A DNA stretch of 64,000 nucleotides from Dyadobacter sediminis (GTDB taxonomy: Bacteria; Bacteroidota; Bacteroidia; Cytophagales; Spirosomataceae): the NCBI RefSeq assembly GCF_005860765.1, contig NZ_VCEI01000011.1, positions 1,279,819 to 1,343,818 on the forward strand, written 5' to 3'. This document shows, piece after piece, positions 52,889 to 62,942 of this stretch; position 1 is the stretch's first letter; the number at the start of each line of letters is the position of its first letter. Both the position numbers and the translations under genes were made by a program. The notes below the pieces were generated by a model. That model searched no databases. It saw nothing but the letters and a program-made list of their open reading frames with translations, and had not been told where the DNA came from.

Positions 52889-55075
52889 TTACTCCAAAAA
52901 TAACATTTCGCGGTACTTTGCCAAAGGCCAGTCTTCGTCATCGATCAATAATTCCAGCTTATCCACGTGATACCGGATATTTTCGAAGTACCCTTTTACC
53001 TCCGAACCGTAGAATTTGGCCTTTTCCAGCAGGTCCTCCATGCTGTTTGCCGTTTTCCTGCTTTCGGTCATTTCATGCACAAGGCGCTTGATAATCACGA
53101 TGTGCGAGGAAATATCCTTGATGATTTCCTTGATCGGCTCCGCTTCTTCCAGCATTTCCAGATCGGTGAGCGAACGTGCCGTCTGCGCCAGCTTGAACTG
53201 GTATTTTACAACCGTTGATACAATATGGTTCAGAGCCAGATCGCCAATGACACGTGATTCGATCTGAAGTTTTTTGATGTAGTTTTCAAGTTCGATCTCA
53301 TACCTTGCATGCAATTCCCTCGAACTCAGGATACCCATTCTTTCAAACACATGGACCGTCTTGTCGGTAATATAAGCATGCAATGCCTCGTACGTTGCAC
53401 TGATGTTGCTCAAACCCCGTTTTTTAGCCATTTCAATCCATTCTTCGGAATAGCCGTTTCCTTCAAACAGGATATTTTTTGATTCAGTAAAATATCTTTT
53501 CAGGATTTCAACCGTAGCGACTTTTTTCTCTTCTCCCGCCGCAAGCCTTTCGTCCATTTCTTTTTTGAACTCCATCAATTGTGCCGCTACAATCGTATTG
53601 AGGACAATCATTGGCGAAGCGCTGTTCTGTGAACTTCCGACTGCGCGGTACTCAAATTTATTTCCGGTAAAACAGAACGGAGAAGTACGGTTCCGGTCCG
53701 TGTTGTCGCGCTGAAGATGCGGAATACGCGTAATGCCGAGCTTGTAATAGAAATTTTCGCCTTTTTCCAGCGTAATCTCGCCTTTGCTGACGAGTTCTTC
53801 CAGCATAGCCGTAAGATCTTTGCCGAGGAAAACAGAAACAATGGAAGGCGGCGCTTCATTGGCGCCAAGACGGTGTTCATTGCCCGCAGAAGAAATCGAA
53901 GCCCGGAGCAGATCCGCATGATCGTGCACGGCTTTGACCACATTCATCAGAAAAGTAAGAAACCGCAGATTTTCCTTCGGCTTAGATGTAGGCGCAAGCA
54001 GATTAATGCCCGTATCTGTGGAAAGGGACCAGTTATTATGCTTGCCGCTGCCGTTTATTCCTGCAAAAGGTTTTTCATGAAAAAGCACCTGAAAATTATG
54101 TTTGTCGCCAACTTTCTGCATCAGGTCCATCAAAAGGGCATTATGGTCAATGGCCAGATTGATTTCTTCAAAAGTCGGTGCGCATTCAAACTGTCCCGGC
54201 GCCACTTCGTTATGCCTTGTACGTACCGGAATTCCCAGTTTCAATGCTTCAAACTCAAAATCGACCATAAACGCATTGACGCGCGGCGAAATGGAACCGA
54301 AATAATGATCGTCCAGCTGCTGCCCGCGTGCCGGACTATGCCCGAAAACCGTTCTGCCGGCCATCAAAAGGTCCGGACGCGCATAATAAAGCGCTTTATC
54401 AACCAGAAAATATTCCTGCTCAATGCCCAGCGTCGGTGTCACTTTATCTACATCGCGGTTGAAAAACTGGCATACGGCCGTTGCAGCTTTATCCAGCATC
54501 ACCAGCGAACGCAACAGCGGTGCCTTGTAATCCAGCGCCTCGCCGGTATAGGAAATAAAAACGGACGGAATGCAGAGCGTCTTCCCTCCTGCCCCGTTAT
54601 CCATCAGAAAAGCCGGCGAACTCGGGTCCCAGCCGGTGTAGCCTCTGGCTTCAAACGTTGCGCGAAGTCCTCCGCTCGGGAAAGAGGACGCGTCCGGCTC
54701 CTGCTGCACCAATGCACTCCCTTTAAACTTTTCTACGGCTTTCCCGTCGATCGTCAGATCAAAAAATGAATCGTGTTTTTCGGCTGTTGTACCCGTTAAC
54801 GGTTGAAACCAGTGTGTATAATGCGTGGCTCCTTTGGAAATGGCCCAGGATTTCATGGCGGCGGAAACTTCGTCGGCAACTTCCCTGTCGATCGTGGAAC
54901 CGGAACGGATGGCATTCGAGATCTTTGTATAAGCCTCTGCGGAAAGCAAGGTTCGCATCACATCGTCACTGAATGTATTGCTTCCATAAAGGTCCGCAAC
55001 TTTTTCGGCGGGAGGAGTTAAAACGGGGGAAATACGTCCCTGAGCAATCTCAAAAGCTTTGGATCGAAAAGTCAT
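52889..55075 (-). CDS. glnN: Glutamine synthetase, type III
   Basis: 728 residues from ATG 55075, in the size range of GSIII; ten residues more would come from the frame start at 55105. Characteristic segments are SSFPSGGLRATFEARGYTGWDPSSPAF, TLGIEQEYFLVDKALYYARPDL, VAPGQFECAPTFEEINLAIDHN, EKPFAGINGSGKHNNWSL, and FEYRAVGSSQNSASPMIVLN. GSIII is the main glutamine synthetase of many Bacteroidota and is often raised under nitrogen limitation. It lies downstream of the divergent LTA synthase-like gene start, and the acidic-protein gene follows it. Confidence 0.95.
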   Translation of the reverse strand: MTFRSKAFEIAQGRISPVLTPPAEKVADLYGSNTFSDDVMRTLLSAEAYTKISNAIRSGSTIDREVADEVSAAMKSWAISKGATHYTHWFQPLTGTTAEKHDSFFDLTIDGKAVEKFKGSALVQQEPDASSFPSGGLRATFEARGYTGWDPSSPAFLMDNGAGGKTLCIPSVFISYTGEALDYKAPLLRSLVMLDKAATAVCQFFNRDVDKVTPTLGIEQEYFLVDKALYYARPDLLMAGRTVFGHSPARGQQLDDHYFGSISPRVNAFMVDFEFEALKLGIPVRTRHNEVAPGQFECAPTFEEINLAIDHNALLMDLMQKVGDKHNFQVLFHEKPFAGINGSGKHNNWSLSTDTGINLLAPTSKPKENLRFLTFLMNVVKAVHDHADLLRASISSAGNEHRLGANEAPPSIVSVFLGKDLTAMLEELVSKGEITLEKGENFYYKLGITRIPHLQRDNTDRNRTSPFCFTGNKFEYRAVGSSQNSASPMIVLNTIVAAQLMEFKKEMDERLAAGEEKKVATVEILKRYFTESKNILFEGNGYSEEWIEMAKKRGLSNISATYEALHAYITDKTVHVFERMGILSSRELHARYEIELENYIKKLQIESRVIGDLALNHIVSTVVKYQFKLAQTARSLTDLEMLEEAEPIKEIIKDISSHIVIIKRLVHEMTESRKTANSMEDLLEKAKFYGSEVKGYFENIRYHVDKLELLIDDEDWPLAKYREMLFLE

Positions 55076-55219
55076 TATGTATTGATTTATATTAATTCTC
55101 CTCAAAATTATTTATTTAACCGTACGAACAACAATTATGCGGTACATTTTCATTTATTGTCTTTTCTGTTATCATTTGATTAAGCATTTTTCGGAACTTT
55201 GCAGATTCGTTTATTTGCC

Positions 55220-57055
55220 ATGATTAAAAGATTAAAGTTCCTTTTTATATACGGATTGACCTGGATTGTCTTTTTCCAGTTTCTGCGGGTTATATTCTTT
55301 GCCTATCACTACAAAAAAGCGCTTGAACTTCCGTCCTATCTATGGGTCAGCAGTGCTTTTCACGGTTTGAGAATGGATGTTTCTTTTGCCGCATACATGC
55401 TGGTGATACCTACGTTACTGATTGCATTCACCGCAGGAAAGTGGAACTGGTACAAAAAAACAGCCATTATTTACAGCATCATCATTTCGTTTCTGATCAC
55501 TTTGCTTTCCGTTGCCGATCTCGAACTTTTTCGTGCATGGGGATTCCGGATCGAAGGTTCCATTCTGCAGTATCTGAAGACGCCGACCGAAGCGCTTGCT
55601 TCCATGGGCGCGGCGCCTGTCTTTCCGCTTGTACTTCTGTTTGCATTCATTTTTGTCCTCATTTCAAGCCTTTTAACAACGGTCATCCGCAGAAGCGTAA
55701 GTGCATTTGAGCGATTCGGCTTTTACTTCACGATTCCTGCTTTTATTCTTCTGACAGCCAGCCTTATCGTTCCGATCCGCGGCGGATTTCAGCTTGCTCC
55801 GATGAATGAAAGCGCGGTTTTTTTCAGCAACAAAAGCTTTGCAAACTATGCGGCCGTGAATGTGCCGTGGAATTTTATGAGCTCGGTTATAAACGCTACG
55901 TATAGTACGAAAAACCCGTTTGTTTACTTCAAGGAAAATGAAGCAGAAAAAATGGTTTCCTCCTTGTATGGTACCGGCGGGGAAACGGAAAAAATCATCA
56001 GGTCCGGAAAAGATGTAAACATCATTCTCATCATCTGGGAAAGTTTTACGGCCAAAGTTGCCGGAAATCTGGGCGGCATGAAGAACGTTACGCCGGAATT
56101 TGAAAGATTGTCGAAGGAAGGAATGCTGTTTACAAACATTTACGCAAGCGGCAACCGCAGTGACAAAGGAATGGTGGCCATTCTCAGCGGATATCCGGCA
56201 CAGCCGACTACCTCGATTATCAAAATTCCGAAAAAGACCGTTACGCTTCCGTCTTTGCCGGGCGTATTTCACAAAAATGGCTGGAATACTTCATTTTATT
56301 ACGGCGGTGAAACGGAGTTTGCAAATATGAAATCCTATTTTCTGCAGCAGGGTTTTGATAAAATCACAGACAAGGAACGTTTTGATGCATCGGAAATGAA
56401 TTCCAAATGGGGCGCGCATGATCATATTGTCTTAGACCGTCTGTTAAGTGATCTTGATACCCAGAAACAGCCGTTCTTTTCAACACTTTTTACGCTGAGC
56501 AGCCACGAACCTTTTGAAGTCCCGGTAAAAACCGTCATTCCGGGCAACGATCCGGAACATCTTTTCCTGAATGCGCATCATTATACCGATGCATCCATCG
56601 GCAATTTTATTGAACAGGCCAAAAAGAAACCGTGGTGGAAAAATACGCTGGTCGTCATCATTGCGGATCATGGCCATCCAATGCCTGAAACGCATAAAAC
56701 AAAACCCAGCGAATTTTACATTCCGATGCTATGGCTCGGCGGCGTGCTGGAAAAAAGAAATACAAGGATCGATACACTGGCTTCACAAACAGACCTGGCT
56801 GCCACTTTGCTGAACCAGTTTCATTTGCCTTCTTCCGAGTTTATGTGGAGCAATGATATTTTTCGCAAGAACAGGATTCCGTTCGCCTATTTCGCGTTTA
56901 ATAATGGGCTGGGCTGGATGAGGCCATCCGGTTTTCTGGTGCGTGACAACCTCGGGGGAAATATTACCGAAGAAAAAGGGAAACCGGAGAAGTCTGAAGA
57001 AGCGTTGGGAAAAGCTTATTTGCAAGCTTCTTTTACGGATTATTTAAAGCGTTGA
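55220..57055 (+). CDS. LTA synthase family sulfatase-like membrane enzyme
   Basis: 611 residues from ATG 55220 (a TTG 21 bases upstream is also in frame). Five membrane helices fill the first ~200 residues, then a periplasmic sulfatase-fold domain of the LtaS type: NIILIIWESFTAKVAGNLGG, ASGNRSDKGMVAILSGYPAQP, TSFYYGGETEFANMKSYF, TLFTLSSHEPFEVP and IADHGHPMP. In LtaS the nucleophile is Thr; the matching position here is Ser314 (RSDKG). It may transfer phosphoglycerol or phosphoethanolamine to a glycan; lipoteichoic acid itself is not expected in this phylum. Divergent from glnN. Confidence 0.88.
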   Translation: MIKRLKFLFIYGLTWIVFFQFLRVIFFAYHYKKALELPSYLWVSSAFHGLRMDVSFAAYMLVIPTLLIAFTAGKWNWYKKTAIIYSIIISFLITLLSVADLELFRAWGFRIEGSILQYLKTPTEALASMGAAPVFPLVLLFAFIFVLISSLLTTVIRRSVSAFERFGFYFTIPAFILLTASLIVPIRGGFQLAPMNESAVFFSNKSFANYAAVNVPWNFMSSVINATYSTKNPFVYFKENEAEKMVSSLYGTGGETEKIIRSGKDVNIILIIWESFTAKVAGNLGGMKNVTPEFERLSKEGMLFTNIYASGNRSDKGMVAILSGYPAQPTTSIIKIPKKTVTLPSLPGVFHKNGWNTSFYYGGETEFANMKSYFLQQGFDKITDKERFDASEMNSKWGAHDHIVLDRLLSDLDTQKQPFFSTLFTLSSHEPFEVPVKTVIPGNDPEHLFLNAHHYTDASIGNFIEQAKKKPWWKNTLVVIIADHGHPMPETHKTKPSEFYIPMLWLGGVLEKRNTRIDTLASQTDLAATLLNQFHLPSSEFMWSNDIFRKNRIPFAYFAFNNGLGWMRPSGFLVRDNLGGNITEEKGKPEKSEEALGKAYLQASFTDYLKR

Positions 57056-57092
57056 TTATAAAAGATGTAATTTTGCAGAATATTTGATAACA

Positions 57093-58421
57093 ATGAAAAA
57101 AGTCGCTTTTTATACATTAGGCTGCAAACTCAATTATTCCGAAAGTTCTTCCATCGCCAGGATGTTTGAGCAGAAAGGATATTCCAAAGTGGAATTCAAC
57201 GAGTCGCCCGATATATTTATAATCAATACATGTTCTGTTACCGAAAATGCGGATAAAAAGTGCCGCAAGATCGTTCGAGAGGCACAAAAGATCAATCCGG
57301 ACGGCTATGTGGCCATTATCGGCTGCTATGCACAGCTGAAACCAAAGGAAATTTCAGAAATTCCGGGTGTTGACGCGGTTCTGGGTGCTGCTGAAAAATT
57401 TCGCTTGGCCGATCTGATCGGGACATTTAAAAAAACGCCTTCCGGACAACCTGCGCAGGTGCTTGCATCACATATTGACAATGCTGTTGATTATCATACT
57501 TCTTATTCCTTAAACGACCGCACGCGTACATTTCTGAAAGTACAGGATGGCTGTGATTACCCGTGTTCTTACTGCACCATTCCATTGGCGCGTGGAAAAA
57601 GCCGTTCCGATACGATCGGAAATATCGTAAAGGCCGCTTATGAAATTGCAGCACGGAACGTAAAGGAAATTGTACTTACCGGCGTTAATATCGGTGATTT
57701 TGGGTTGCAGAATGGAGAAAGAAAAGAAACTTTTCTGGACCTTGTAAAAGCTTTGGACGAAGTGGAAGGCATTGAACGTTTCCGGATTTCTTCCATTGAA
57801 CCCAATTTACTGACGGACGAAATCATTGAATTTGTGGCACAGTCCAGACGTTTTGCGCCGCATTTCCACATTCCGCTGCAATCGGGTTCCAATAAAGTGC
57901 TGGGACTGATGAAGCGGCGTTACAAACGTGAACTGTATGCCGAACGGGTGGCGAAAATCAAGTCGCTGATGCCGGATTGCTGCATCGGTGTGGATGTGAT
58001 TGTCGGGCATGCCGGCGAAACGCAGGAATATTTTGAAGAAAGCTACAAGTTCCTGAACGAACTGGATATTTCCTATCTGCATGTTTTTACGTATTCGGAA
58101 AGGGAAAATACGGCTGCGCTGGCCATCCGCCCGATTGTACCCAAAGCAACACGAAGTGACCGTTCCAAAATGCTTCACATTCTGTCTGAAAAGAAGAAGC
58201 GCCATTTTTATGAACAGCAAATCAATAAAAAAGGAACCGTACTTTTTGAAGATGAAGTTGATAACGGACAAATGCTCGGGTTTACAGAAAATTACATCCG
58301 CGTTGCCGTCAAATATGATCCTTTATTGATCAACGAAACCAAGGAAGTGCTTTACAGCAGCCTGAATGAAAACGGATTCATGGAAGTTCAGGAAGTGGAA
58401 GAAGTGCTTTTGCATGTATAA
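57093..58421 (+). CDS. mtaB: tRNA (N(6)-L-threonylcarbamoyladenosine(37)-C(2))-methylthiotransferase
   Basis: 442 residues from ATG 57093. The UPF0004 domain has YTLGCKLNYSESSSIA, INTCSVTENADKKCRK and AIIGCYAQLKP (three Cys for one 4Fe-4S cluster). The radical SAM domain has CDYPCSYCTIPLARGKSRS (C-x3-C-x2-C) and LTGVNIGDFG, and a TRAM-like end. MtaB adds a methylthio group to t6A37 of tRNA. It is followed by a terminator. Confidence 0.93.
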   Translation: MKKVAFYTLGCKLNYSESSSIARMFEQKGYSKVEFNESPDIFIINTCSVTENADKKCRKIVREAQKINPDGYVAIIGCYAQLKPKEISEIPGVDAVLGAAEKFRLADLIGTFKKTPSGQPAQVLASHIDNAVDYHTSYSLNDRTRTFLKVQDGCDYPCSYCTIPLARGKSRSDTIGNIVKAAYEIAARNVKEIVLTGVNIGDFGLQNGERKETFLDLVKALDEVEGIERFRISSIEPNLLTDEIIEFVAQSRRFAPHFHIPLQSGSNKVLGLMKRRYKRELYAERVAKIKSLMPDCCIGVDVIVGHAGETQEYFEESYKFLNELDISYLHVFTYSERENTAALAIRPIVPKATRSDRSKMLHILSEKKKRHFYEQQINKKGTVLFEDEVDNGQMLGFTENYIRVAVKYDPLLINETKEVLYSSLNENGFMEVQEVEEVLLHV

Positions 58422-58457
58422 AAGCCTGATTACTGATAAGATTCCCGATTTGTTATA

Positions 58458-58492
58458 AAAGCAAAAAGCCCGCAATCCGGGCTTTTTGCTTT
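58458..58492. terminator. Bidirectional terminator between mtaB and amtB
   Basis: AAAGCAAAAAGCCCG pairs with CGGGCTTTTTGCTTT (15 bp) across a 5-base loop, with T runs in both directions. Confidence 0.88.
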
Positions 58493-58507
58493 AAACGTCA
58501 AGTAAAT

Positions 58508-59827
58508 TTATGCTTCTACAAGAAACTCATCGTGCTGGCTGATATCCAGACCTGCTTTTTCGTCAATTTCAGATACACGAAGCGGCAGGATCAGATCTGT
58601 AATTTTAAGCAATGCCAGTGATCCGACAAATGCGAACACCGAAACGCCGACCAATGCAATCACGTGATTGATGAACAAAGTAGTTTCACCAAATGCCAGT
58701 CCCTGATCCGTAACCAGTGCATTAACGCCACTTGTCGCAAAAACGCCTGTCATCAGCATACCAACCATACCGCCTACGCCGTGGCAAGGAAATACGTCCA
58801 GCGTATCGTCCAAAGTAGAACGGGTGCGCAGGTGAGCAATATAATTACTGATTACCGCTGCAACCGTTCCGATAAACAATGCGGCAGGAACGGTTACAAA
58901 ACCGGCAGCAGGTGTAATGGCAACCAGACCAACAACTGCACCGATGCAAAAACCAAGTGCGGATACTTTTTTACCTCTTGCCACGTCAAACAATACCCAC
59001 GCCAGACCAGCAGCACCGGCAGCTGTATTCGTTGTTGCAAAAGCGGAAACGGCAAGCGGAGAAGCAGATAGTGCGGAACCTGCATTGAAACCGAACCATC
59101 CGAACCAAAGCAAACCGGTTCCCAAAAGTACAAACGGGATGTTTGCAGGAGGCAATACATGATCTTCCATTAAAGATCTGCGTCTTTTCAGATAAAGTGC
59201 GCCGGCGAGTGCAGCCCAGCCAGCAGACATATGTACAACGGTTCCGCCCGCAAAATCAAGTACGCCCATTTTGAAAAGGATTCCTTCCGAATGCCACGTC
59301 ATATGCGCCAGCGGAGAGTAAATAAAGATACAGAACAGGATAATAAACAATACATACGAACGGAAATTGATACGTTCGGCCATTGAACCTGTAACCAGTG
59401 CCGGCGTAATTACCGCGAATTTCATCTGGAACATGGCGAACAAAGCGAAAGGGATTGTTCCGAAAACCGGTCCGTCCAGAACGCCTTTAAACATGAAGTG
59501 TGTCGTCGGACTGCCGACAAACCCGCCGATGTCATCACCAAATGCAAGGCTGAAACCAATTACGACCCAAAGCACACTGATGACACCCATGGCAATAAAA
59601 CTCTGAAGCATGGTGGAAATAACATTTTTGTTATTAACCATTCCACCGTAAAAGTAAGCAAGTCCCGGAGTCATCAACAATACAAGTGCAGCAGACACGA
59701 GCAGCCACGCAGTGTCACCTGCGTTGATGCCTTCGGTAATGATTTTAGTAGGAACTTCTCCCGCGAATGCACCTAACATGCTGATAGCGAGTAGAATAAT
59801 TAATGGAACTAAATTACGTTTTTTCAT
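58508..59827 (-). CDS. amtB: Ammonium transporter
   Basis: 439 residues. A cleavable N-terminal helix precedes eleven membrane segments. Amt features are LVLLMTPGLAYFYGGMVNNKN, the twin His of the pore in GTVVHMSAGWAALAGALYLKRR and DVFPCHGVGGMVGMLMTG, and GTGLLWFGWFGFNAGSAL. It conducts ammonium/ammonia for assimilation by the nearby glutamine synthetases. The porin gene lies 44 bases upstream on the same strand. No glnK follows. Confidence 0.94.
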   Translation of the reverse strand: MKKRNLVPLIILLAISMLGAFAGEVPTKIITEGINAGDTAWLLVSAALVLLMTPGLAYFYGGMVNNKNVISTMLQSFIAMGVISVLWVVIGFSLAFGDDIGGFVGSPTTHFMFKGVLDGPVFGTIPFALFAMFQMKFAVITPALVTGSMAERINFRSYVLFIILFCIFIYSPLAHMTWHSEGILFKMGVLDFAGGTVVHMSAGWAALAGALYLKRRRSLMEDHVLPPANIPFVLLGTGLLWFGWFGFNAGSALSASPLAVSAFATTNTAAGAAGLAWVLFDVARGKKVSALGFCIGAVVGLVAITPAAGFVTVPAALFIGTVAAVISNYIAHLRTRSTLDDTLDVFPCHGVGGMVGMLMTGVFATSGVNALVTDQGLAFGETTLFINHVIALVGVSVFAFVGSLALLKITDLILPLRVSEIDEKAGLDISQHDEFLVEA

Positions 59828-59871
59828 TGTAGTAAATTGTTATTATAATAATAGATTAAGAAGGTATATGA

Positions 59872-61095
59872 TTAAAATTTGTAGATAAATGCGAGTCCGA
59901 AAGTGGTCTGGCTGTTCTTGGTATAAAATCCTTTGGAATCCTGAAATTGCTGCCTTTCGCCTGATCCATTCACTTTTGGATATGCATCCAGACGAAATTC
60001 CGGTTTCAGCAGAATGTGTCCGTCTGCAAGGCTGATGTTTCCTGTCAGCGTTACTGAATTTACGCTTGTTCCGGCACCCGAACCGGTAACCAGTCCGCGT
60101 ACGGCATTGTCATTGTTGAAATATTCGTAACGTGCACCGATTCCGAAGTGGTCGGTAACCGCTGTATTCGCATAAACTGCTACGCCGCCCCAGGTTTGTG
60201 CATCAGCTGGTCCGCCGTATCCTTGATAATCACCTTTTTGCGAGCCGTAAGCGGCATTTAGTCCCAGCAGAAATTTTTCAGTGATCTGATAACTGGTTGT
60301 AATATCAAAAACACGGTAATGTGCATCCGGCTGATTTCCAGCACTGTCCGGATTGGCTTCATTGCTGTTGATGAAATTCAGGTAAACGTTCCAGTTGCTT
60401 GCAGGAGAAAAATAAAACTGTCCGATAATTCCCTTTTTGCGGTTGTTGTCGCCAAGTCCGTCCACATTATTTACAACGCCGAGCATTAAAGATGCCTTGT
60501 CGGTAAAAGCATAGGTTGCTTTCACACCCGCATGATAAAATGGTCCGTTATTAAAAAGATTGGAAAGCGAATAGTTGAAATTGGCAGGTGCATCAATCAC
60601 TTCATAACCGATATGCGTTCCGAACTGGCCCGCAGTCATGGAAAACTTGTCGGTGAATTTATAAGTAAAATAGGCTTGTTTGATGGCGAGCGCCGTACTT
60701 GTACTGATGCCGTCCATCGGGCTCAGTACATTTCCGTAATTGCCGTAATCCGCATTAGGGCCGAAAGTAAGGTCTACAACGGCTTCCGATTTAGCGTTTG
60801 CATATGCAACTCTTGCCTGAACAAGTCCGAGTGAAAACTGGCCGGCTTTGCGGTCAAAAACCCGCGCCGTTCCTGCAACACCCATATTGGAACGTGAAGC
60901 GGGCTTATTGAAGTTGGCCATATAATAGGAATCCAGGTAACCTGTAAAGGCAAATGCACCTTTGGCTTCTTCATCTTCCTTCACCTCCACTACTACTGTC
61001 GTATCTGCTTTTACTGCTTTTTTGTCTTCCTCCGTCTTGGCAAAACCAAGTAAGGGAAGCATCAAAGATAATACTGTACAATAGACTTTTCTCAT
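59872..61095 (-). CDS. Outer membrane beta-barrel porin linked to amtB
   Basis: 407 residues with a signal peptide (VYCTVLSLMLPLLGFAK), a short acidic linker (VVVEVKEDEEAKG) and a beta-barrel of many alternating strands ending in TTFGLAFIYKF with terminal Phe. Strand motifs include FAFTGYLDSYYMANFN, FTYKFTDKFSMTAGQFGTHIGYEV and GQFYFSPASNWNVYLNFIN. It resembles the putative porins that precede amtB genes in Bacteroidota. It may admit ammonium or small nitrogen compounds. First gene of a porin-amtB operon. Confidence 0.85.
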   Translation of the reverse strand: MRKVYCTVLSLMLPLLGFAKTEEDKKAVKADTTVVVEVKEDEEAKGAFAFTGYLDSYYMANFNKPASRSNMGVAGTARVFDRKAGQFSLGLVQARVAYANAKSEAVVDLTFGPNADYGNYGNVLSPMDGISTSTALAIKQAYFTYKFTDKFSMTAGQFGTHIGYEVIDAPANFNYSLSNLFNNGPFYHAGVKATYAFTDKASLMLGVVNNVDGLGDNNRKKGIIGQFYFSPASNWNVYLNFINSNEANPDSAGNQPDAHYRVFDITTSYQITEKFLLGLNAAYGSQKGDYQGYGGPADAQTWGGVAVYANTAVTDHFGIGARYEYFNNDNAVRGLVTGSGAGTSVNSVTLTGNISLADGHILLKPEFRLDAYPKVNGSGERQQFQDSKGFYTKNSQTTFGLAFIYKF

Positions 61096-61441
61096 AATTA
61101 TATTCTGTTTAAGTTAATATTACGCTCCGGCAGGATTATCAGATCAAATATTGTACTTAAATTATATTTTTCAAATATAAAGAACATAATTAATGAGTTT
61201 TAGTCAAAAAATCATGGTTTTTTACTCTTTTTTATATCTAAAAAGCTAAAAAATGATAAAAAAGCTGTTTTATGGATATAAATTAATATTCTGTATTTTG
61301 TAACCAAAACAAAATATTATTACAAATGACAGCTACCCGTTATTAAGAAATTTTATTAATTTATTTACATTTTCAGGTAGCAGGAGCAAAAAAAAAGCCT
61401 GCTAATCAGCAGGCTTTAAAATCTTGATGGTTCAGCAGGTA
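61096..61441. other. A/T-rich interval upstream of the porin-amtB operon
   Basis: 346 bases that should hold the porin promoter on the minus strand. I see several A/T tracts and TTTG boxes but no pair close enough to the -33/-7 consensus. The right end contains the terminator of the ferredoxin gene. Confidence 0.4.
61388..61417 (-). terminator. Terminator after the ferredoxin gene
   Basis: On the minus strand AAAGCCTGCT pairs with AGCAGGCTTT (10 bp, loop of four) and a long T run follows. It lies 25 bases after the ferredoxin stop. Confidence 0.85.
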
Positions 61442-61828
<387 letters not shown>

Positions 61829-61919
61829 TTAGAATAACAAATATAAATATTTATAGTTTCCCGGCAATCACAAAATTTAACATGCCGTTTTTAATTAAAT
61901 AATTCAGAGCTACCCTATA

Positions 61920-62942
61920 ATGATATCAAGAAACCAACGAATAAATGCCTTTGTAAAGCTCGGAAAATTCATCAGCAACCCGCAAAATGCATCTGTCATC
62001 GAAAACTGGATTGATCATGCAAAAAGCAAGAACAACTGGTTTACACCTGAAAATACCGCGCAGTCGCTGAATGCAATTGCTTCACAATACCTGGATGAAG
62101 ACAAACTGACCCAGTGGGCTGCACAATATCCGGAACCGGAATCTGCCAGGAAAATCGGCATTGTCATGGCCGGAAATATTCCTGCGGTGGGTTTTCAGGA
62201 TGCGCTTTGTGTACTCATCAGCGGACACATCCTGCTGGCCAAACCCAGCTCGGACGATTTTGTGCTGATCAATGCACTTCTGAACAAACTGATTGATCTG
62301 GAACCGGCGTTCGAAGATTACATCCGCTTTGTGGAGCGCCTGAATGATGCAGATGCGTACATTGCCACCGGAAGCGACAATACTGCCCGGTATTTTCATT
62401 ATTATTTTGCCAAAAAACCGCATATCATCCGCAAGAACAGAACTTCTGTGGCTGTACTGACAGGCAATGAAACGGATGCAGAACTGAGTGCGCTTGGCCA
62501 TGACATTTTACAGTACTTCGGGCTTGGCTGCCGCAATGTTTCCAAATTGTATGTGCCGGAAAAGTATGATTTTACCAGGTTCTATCATGCCATTCAGGAG
62601 ATGGACAAAAACTATCTGCATCATCACAAGTACTTTAACAATTACGAGTATAACAAATCCATTTTTCTTGTAAACGCCGTTCCGCATTACGACAATGGCT
62701 TTCTTTTACTAAGTGAAAGTGAAGTGCTTGTGTCGGCCATAAGCGTGCTGCATTATGAAACGTATCGCACAATGGATGAAGTAAGCGGCAAGCTGGCAGC
62801 TTCTTCGGAAAAAATCCAATGCATTGTCGGAAGCAGCCATCCGCCTCTGCCACAAACCGTTGATTTCGGCAAAGCGCAGATCCCCGGTCTTTTGGATTAT
62901 GCCGATGCCGTGGATACGATGGCTTTTCTGGCTGCTTGCTGA
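61920..62942 (+). CDS. Acyl-CoA reductase, LuxC-like
   Basis: 340 residues of the LuxC/acyl-CoA reductase family in the aldehyde dehydrogenase superfamily. KIGIVMAGNIPAVGFQDALCVLISGHILLAKPSS forms the NAD(P)H-binding part, and the active Cys lies at FGLGCRNVSKLYVPEKYD (Cys204). It reduces acyl-CoA to aldehyde. The convergent esterase gene begins at its stop, with no gap. Confidence 0.9.
   Translation: MISRNQRINAFVKLGKFISNPQNASVIENWIDHAKSKNNWFTPENTAQSLNAIASQYLDEDKLTQWAAQYPEPESARKIGIVMAGNIPAVGFQDALCVLISGHILLAKPSSDDFVLINALLNKLIDLEPAFEDYIRFVERLNDADAYIATGSDNTARYFHYYFAKKPHIIRKNRTSVAVLTGNETDAELSALGHDILQYFGLGCRNVSKLYVPEKYDFTRFYHAIQEMDKNYLHHHKYFNNYEYNKSIFLVNAVPHYDNGFLLLSESEVLVSAISVLHYETYRTMDEVSGKLAASSEKIQCIVGSSHPPLPQTVDFGKAQIPGLLDYADAVDTMAFLAAC

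Noticed and set aside
53717..54769. 350-residue plus-strand ORF inside glnN
   Set aside because: Antisense shadow of a strongly conserved gene; the peptide is Arg/His/Phe-rich and resembles nothing.
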